Source of the DNA: Croceivirga sp. | Lineage (GTDB): Bacteria > Bacteroidota > Bacteroidia > Flavobacteriales > Flavobacteriaceae | Reading direction: 5' to 3' | DNA: 55,999 nucleotides | NCBI GenBank assembly: GCA_028284935.1 | Contig: JANQQQ010000032.1 | Coordinates: 1 to 55,999, forward strand | Shown here: positions 54,701 to 55,999 of the stretch, one piece after another | How the letters are laid out: each line of letters opens with the position of its first letter | Numbering within the stretch: the stretch's first letter is position 1 | Position numbers and translations under genes: made by a program | The notes under the pieces: generated by a model | Told to the model about the DNA's origin: nothing | Database searches by the model: none | What the model saw: the letters and a program-made list of their open reading frames with translations, nothing else

Positions 54701-55144
54701 GTCTGGGTCATTAATCCTGCAAACGATGGTCTGGATAAACTAATTTTCAAATTAAAGGAACATGCCATTGAAGTACTGGAACCACTGGATATCATCTTGC
54801 ATTTTAATAGTATTAAAGATCCTTGGGCCATAAGGTTAAACACTTCACAGCGCAAGAACATTTACCTTATTGCCAAAGAATCCATCAACAATATTGTAAA
54901 ACATAGCTTGGCCAAAAAGGTTGTGATACATTTTGAAACAAGGGACGATTTTTTGTGCCTGATGATTGATGATGATGGTAAAGGTTTCGAAATCCCATCC
55001 AAAGCTACAGGTAATGGTCTAAAAAATTTGCACAAACGTGCCGAAGAGATTGGTGCTTCCATACTGATTACGTCAAAAAAGGACATAGGAACATCCGTTG
55101 GTTTAAAAATCAAAAAAGAAAACCTAAACATCGAACGATCATGA
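51707..55144 (+). CDS. Hybrid-style sensor kinase: beta-propeller, Y_Y_Y, GAF, HisKA_3 and HATPase
   Basis: 1145 residues. Signal peptide (FWIVPLLAMQLNTSLFAQ), a periplasmic two-part propeller of Reg_prop repeats to ~residue 640, a Y_Y_Y domain with YRYRLNKDGDWYPLG, a membrane helix at ~747-772, a GAF domain at ~790-930, then the dimerisation/phosphoacceptor segment ARDLHDEMGSTLTS (His ~949) and an ATPase with GNGLKNLHKRAEE. This is the NarX/LuxR-type kinase arrangement in which the propeller senses a saccharide or other envelope ligand. It overlaps its regulator gene by 4 bases. Confidence 0.93.
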   Translation: MDMFRTFWIVPLLAMQLNTSLFAQLPEASIKEFDAKQGLRTHSFKKVLEDASGFVWIMYRYGIQRFDGTHTDDYFEGEEMVSMVLDGHRSVWVSTENEVYKYDERLRKFLCIPTINPNEGPKLLFHSNGLPIHYLGRSGIFEYDGNTNTFRLAKSLKGAPEENITLRSTHFSNVGQTLYYTHENRVWRHNLLSGKKDTLSVRYVGWVHAISEDEIITTNWEAKTWYYNFSTNERIPLTLSVSDPFLYVHGLVSAADKMVYLASSKGLLTFDRGTKELRKVVLTLGGLPFPETIFRTVYQRKSGHLWAATENSLLYVDQSKEHIRYVRSNPYDSIQEFDNRIRNFAADDNGNLWLATGDGLTEWSLKKNSFRTLKALEGNTKGLDHASIRGLVYDGTYLIIGQTNKGIWLYDPKKKTFKRPLFAANKTGQIVKEKVAQDFINQIKTLRNGDHIISARDGAYVMDGTTYAIREIDFPGSTHNVVFSYEDSKGSIFIGTLDGLFCLDSNYTPTYEIRKQLEDSATLCVLEYKGGHYLGTRRGLYFLSIAGDSLSVKKVVPKLQNASIQTLFKDKSEYLWLVSENKLHRLEHETNKLVSFGLTENILGDYFYANSYYRNKEGLVFIGGMSGINYFYPEKVTIRPKKLFPYLRQISLLGDTKEINEFRKLELGYTERSMTLTFATPYYGNPMDVQYRYRLNKDGDWYPLGTNSNLTLWRLPAGDYKLQMAASVKDGIWHNSLDILHFTIAAPFWKSWWFTTTVATLALAFLVFLFVLQRRTLEMEKQLKGFATSLYGQNTVEGIFWETARYCVQELNFVDCVIYLFDNKRKLLLQKAAFGVKNPYGKSIINKIEIPINQGIVGTVAYTGTAEIIKNTSKDPRYIMDVEMGLSEITVPLFVENEVFAVLDSEHPKRNFYKKRHLELLKKITAICSERIAKYLSEEKLRGTIARDLHDEMGSTLTSIHIISKMAEQDALENSTAKKQFSQIKKYTSGMMEKMGDMVWVINPANDGLDKLIFKLKEHAIEVLEPLDIILHFNSIKDPWAIRLNTSQRKNIYLIAKESINNIVKHSLAKKVVIHFETRDDFLCLMIDDDGKGFEIPSKATGNGLKNLHKRAEEIGASILITSKKDIGTSVGLKIKKENLNIERS

Positions 55145-55782
55145 ATGTAAACGTTTTGATATATGAAGACAATGAAAGTTTGAGAAATAGTCTTGTAACA
55201 CTACTGTCTCGGGAAAAGGGATTTCATATTGTAGGGGACTATTCAGAATGTACTGATCTGGAAAACCATCTGTATCATCTTGATCCAAGTGTCATTTTAA
55301 TGGATCTTGATCTACCTGAAACAAACGGTATCGACGGTGTAAAAAAAATACGGGCCATCAATACCACTATTCCCGTTTTAATACTTACGGTCTTTGATGA
55401 TACCTCCTCAGTGTATGATGCCCTGTATGCAGGAGCCAATGGCTATCTTCTAAAAAAGTACATTTCCACACGATTGGTTACTTCCATTAAAGATGTTTTG
55501 GAAGGTGGTTCGCCTATGAGCCCGGCCATAGCCCGTTTGATTATTGACAGCATAAAACAAAAAGGACCAAAAAAAACTGCTTTGGACTATAATTTGACAT
55601 CCCGGGAAATTGACGTCCTGGTTTCACTTGCAAAGGGTAATAGCTATAAGATGGTCGCCGACGACCTAACTATTAGTTTGGATACAGTTAGGACCCATAT
55701 TAAACACGTCTACGAAAAACTACATGTGCAATCGCAAGGGGAAGCCATTAGCAAAGCACTGCGCGAAGGATTGATAAACTAA
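55141..55782 (+). CDS. NarL/LuxR-type response regulator
   Basis: 213 residues. Receiver with phospho-acceptor Asp in ILMDLDLPETNG, switch Thr in ILTVFDD and Lys in LLKKYIS. C-terminal LuxR helix-turn-helix (LTSREIDVLVSLAKGNSYKM, ISLDTVRTHIKHVYEKL). Coupled by a 4-base overlap with the sensor kinase gene, so it is almost surely its partner. The target genes are not known; the divergent beta-helix lipoprotein is a candidate. Confidence 0.95.
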   Translation: MNVNVLIYEDNESLRNSLVTLLSREKGFHIVGDYSECTDLENHLYHLDPSVILMDLDLPETNGIDGVKKIRAINTTIPVLILTVFDDTSSVYDALYAGANGYLLKKYISTRLVTSIKDVLEGGSPMSPAIARLIIDSIKQKGPKKTALDYNLTSREIDVLVSLAKGNSYKMVADDLTISLDTVRTHIKHVYEKLHVQSQGEAISKALREGLIN

Positions 55783-55796
55783 TGGATGGGTAATCG

Positions 55797-55822
55797 CTAA
55801 TGCTTTTACTGTAGAGCATTAG
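55797..55822. terminator. Weak hairpin after the response regulator
   Basis: CTAATGCT (55797-55804) and AGCATTAG (55815-55822) form an 8-bp stem with a 10-base loop, 14 bases after the stop. No T-run follows, so this is a possible but weak terminator. Confidence 0.4.
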
Positions 55823-55898
55823 GGATAAGAATTCCAAAAAATACTTGATTGACAAAGAACATATGAAGTTTGCTGTCCCATTGGTTCTTATGCTGTCC

Positions 55899-55937
55899 AA
55901 AAAAAAGGGACGGATATTGATGAAGTATCCGTCCCTT
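55899..55937 (-). terminator. Intrinsic terminator read on the minus strand
   Basis: A perfect 12-bp stem, AAGGGACGGATA (55905-55916) and TATCCGTCCCTT (55926-55937), with a 9-base loop. Eight A on the plus strand (55899-55906) give a T-run on the minus strand. It fits a gene entering from the right and stopping at 55948. Confidence 0.8.
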
Positions 55938-55947
55938 GTATTTCCTG

Positions 55948-55998
55948 TTAAGCAGGATTGCCTCTAAAGGTACTGGACCGATTCCGTCCAGCGAATCC
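55948..55998 (-). CDS. C-terminal fragment of a gene entering from the right
   Basis: Reads GFAGRNRSSTFRGNPA then stop on the minus strand, just before a minus-strand terminator. Only 16 codons are inside the window, so the product cannot be named. Confidence 0.4.
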   Translation of the reverse strand, partial: GFAGRNRSSTFRGNPA

Positions 55999-55999
55999 G

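Noticed and set aside
1-55999. tRNA, rRNA, CRISPR arrays, insertion sequences
   Set aside because: Looked for on both strands; no cloverleaf, rRNA-like block, regularly spaced repeats or transposase was seen. A covariance-model scan would settle this.

Overview
The window looks like a chromosome segment of a marine Flavobacteriaceae bacterium (Bacteroidota). The signs are moderate GC with an AT-rich flavobacterial style, promoters of the TAnnTTTG type, few Shine-Dalgarno sequences, many small lipoproteins, a Reg_prop/Y_Y_Y one-piece sensor kinase, and an NrdB that carries its ATP-cone on the radical subunit. No tRNA, rRNA, CRISPR array or transposase was seen. Species cannot be named from the sequence alone.

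Layout. (1) 1-9.0 kb: uronate catabolism. The 3' part of a GH2 glucuronidase-like enzyme, then uxuA, an SDR oxidoreductase and uxaA on the minus strand. Diverging from them is an operon of kdgK, KDPG aldolase and a three-part TRAP transporter. A perfect 26-bp palindrome lies in the divergent gap. (2) 9.2-12.2 kb: folE, a glutathione peroxidase, a small Lys-rich protein, a membrane protein and a possible structured RNA. (3) 12.2-33.6 kb: a reactive-sulfur block. It holds a TolC/adaptor/RND pump operon that also encodes a PII-like protein, DUF2892 and two YeeE/YedE halves. A divergon follows, with small membrane proteins on one side and a sulfite dehydrogenase plus cytochrome c on the other. Next come rhodanese, dihaem lipoprotein and thioredoxin; then a persulfide dioxygenase-rhodanese fusion with an HMA protein, a rhodanese lipoprotein and a TPMT-type methyltransferase; and finally a Crp/Fnr regulator with a SulP transporter. 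(4) 33.6-37.6 kb: aldehyde dehydrogenase, TetR with SDR, glycerate kinase. (5) 38.1-41.2 kb: nrdB-nrdA. (6) 41.2-44.3 kb: a very AT-rich three-gene island (hypothetical, HEXXH protein, dCTP deaminase/dUTPase family), ended by a second, degenerate copy of the nrdA 3' end and its terminator. (7) 44.6-55.8 kb: membrane AraC regulator, secreted HEXXH protein, secreted hypotheticals, a truncated amidohydrolase, a DoxX-like membrane protein, an IPT/beta-helix lipoprotein, and a giant sensor kinase with its NarL-type partner.

How the genes fit together. Four palindromes of the form GTAAC-N4-GTTAC (one with a single mismatch) lie only in the sulfur block. They serve five promoters, one palindrome serving two divergent ones. 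In all five the palindrome is exactly 22 nt from a TAnnTTTG-type -7 box, the geometry of class II activation by a Crp/Fnr protein. The regulated genes form a plausible route: persulfide to sulfite or thiosulfate (dioxygenase and rhodaneses), sulfite to sulfate (SorAB-like), with transport by YeeE/YedE and SulP. The nearby Cys-rich Crp/Fnr protein is the obvious candidate regulator. The two most interesting things in the window are this regulon, with its tiny membrane proteins and PII-tagged RND pump, and the nrdA-tail-flanked dCTP-deaminase island, which looks like a mobile, possibly antiphage, cassette.
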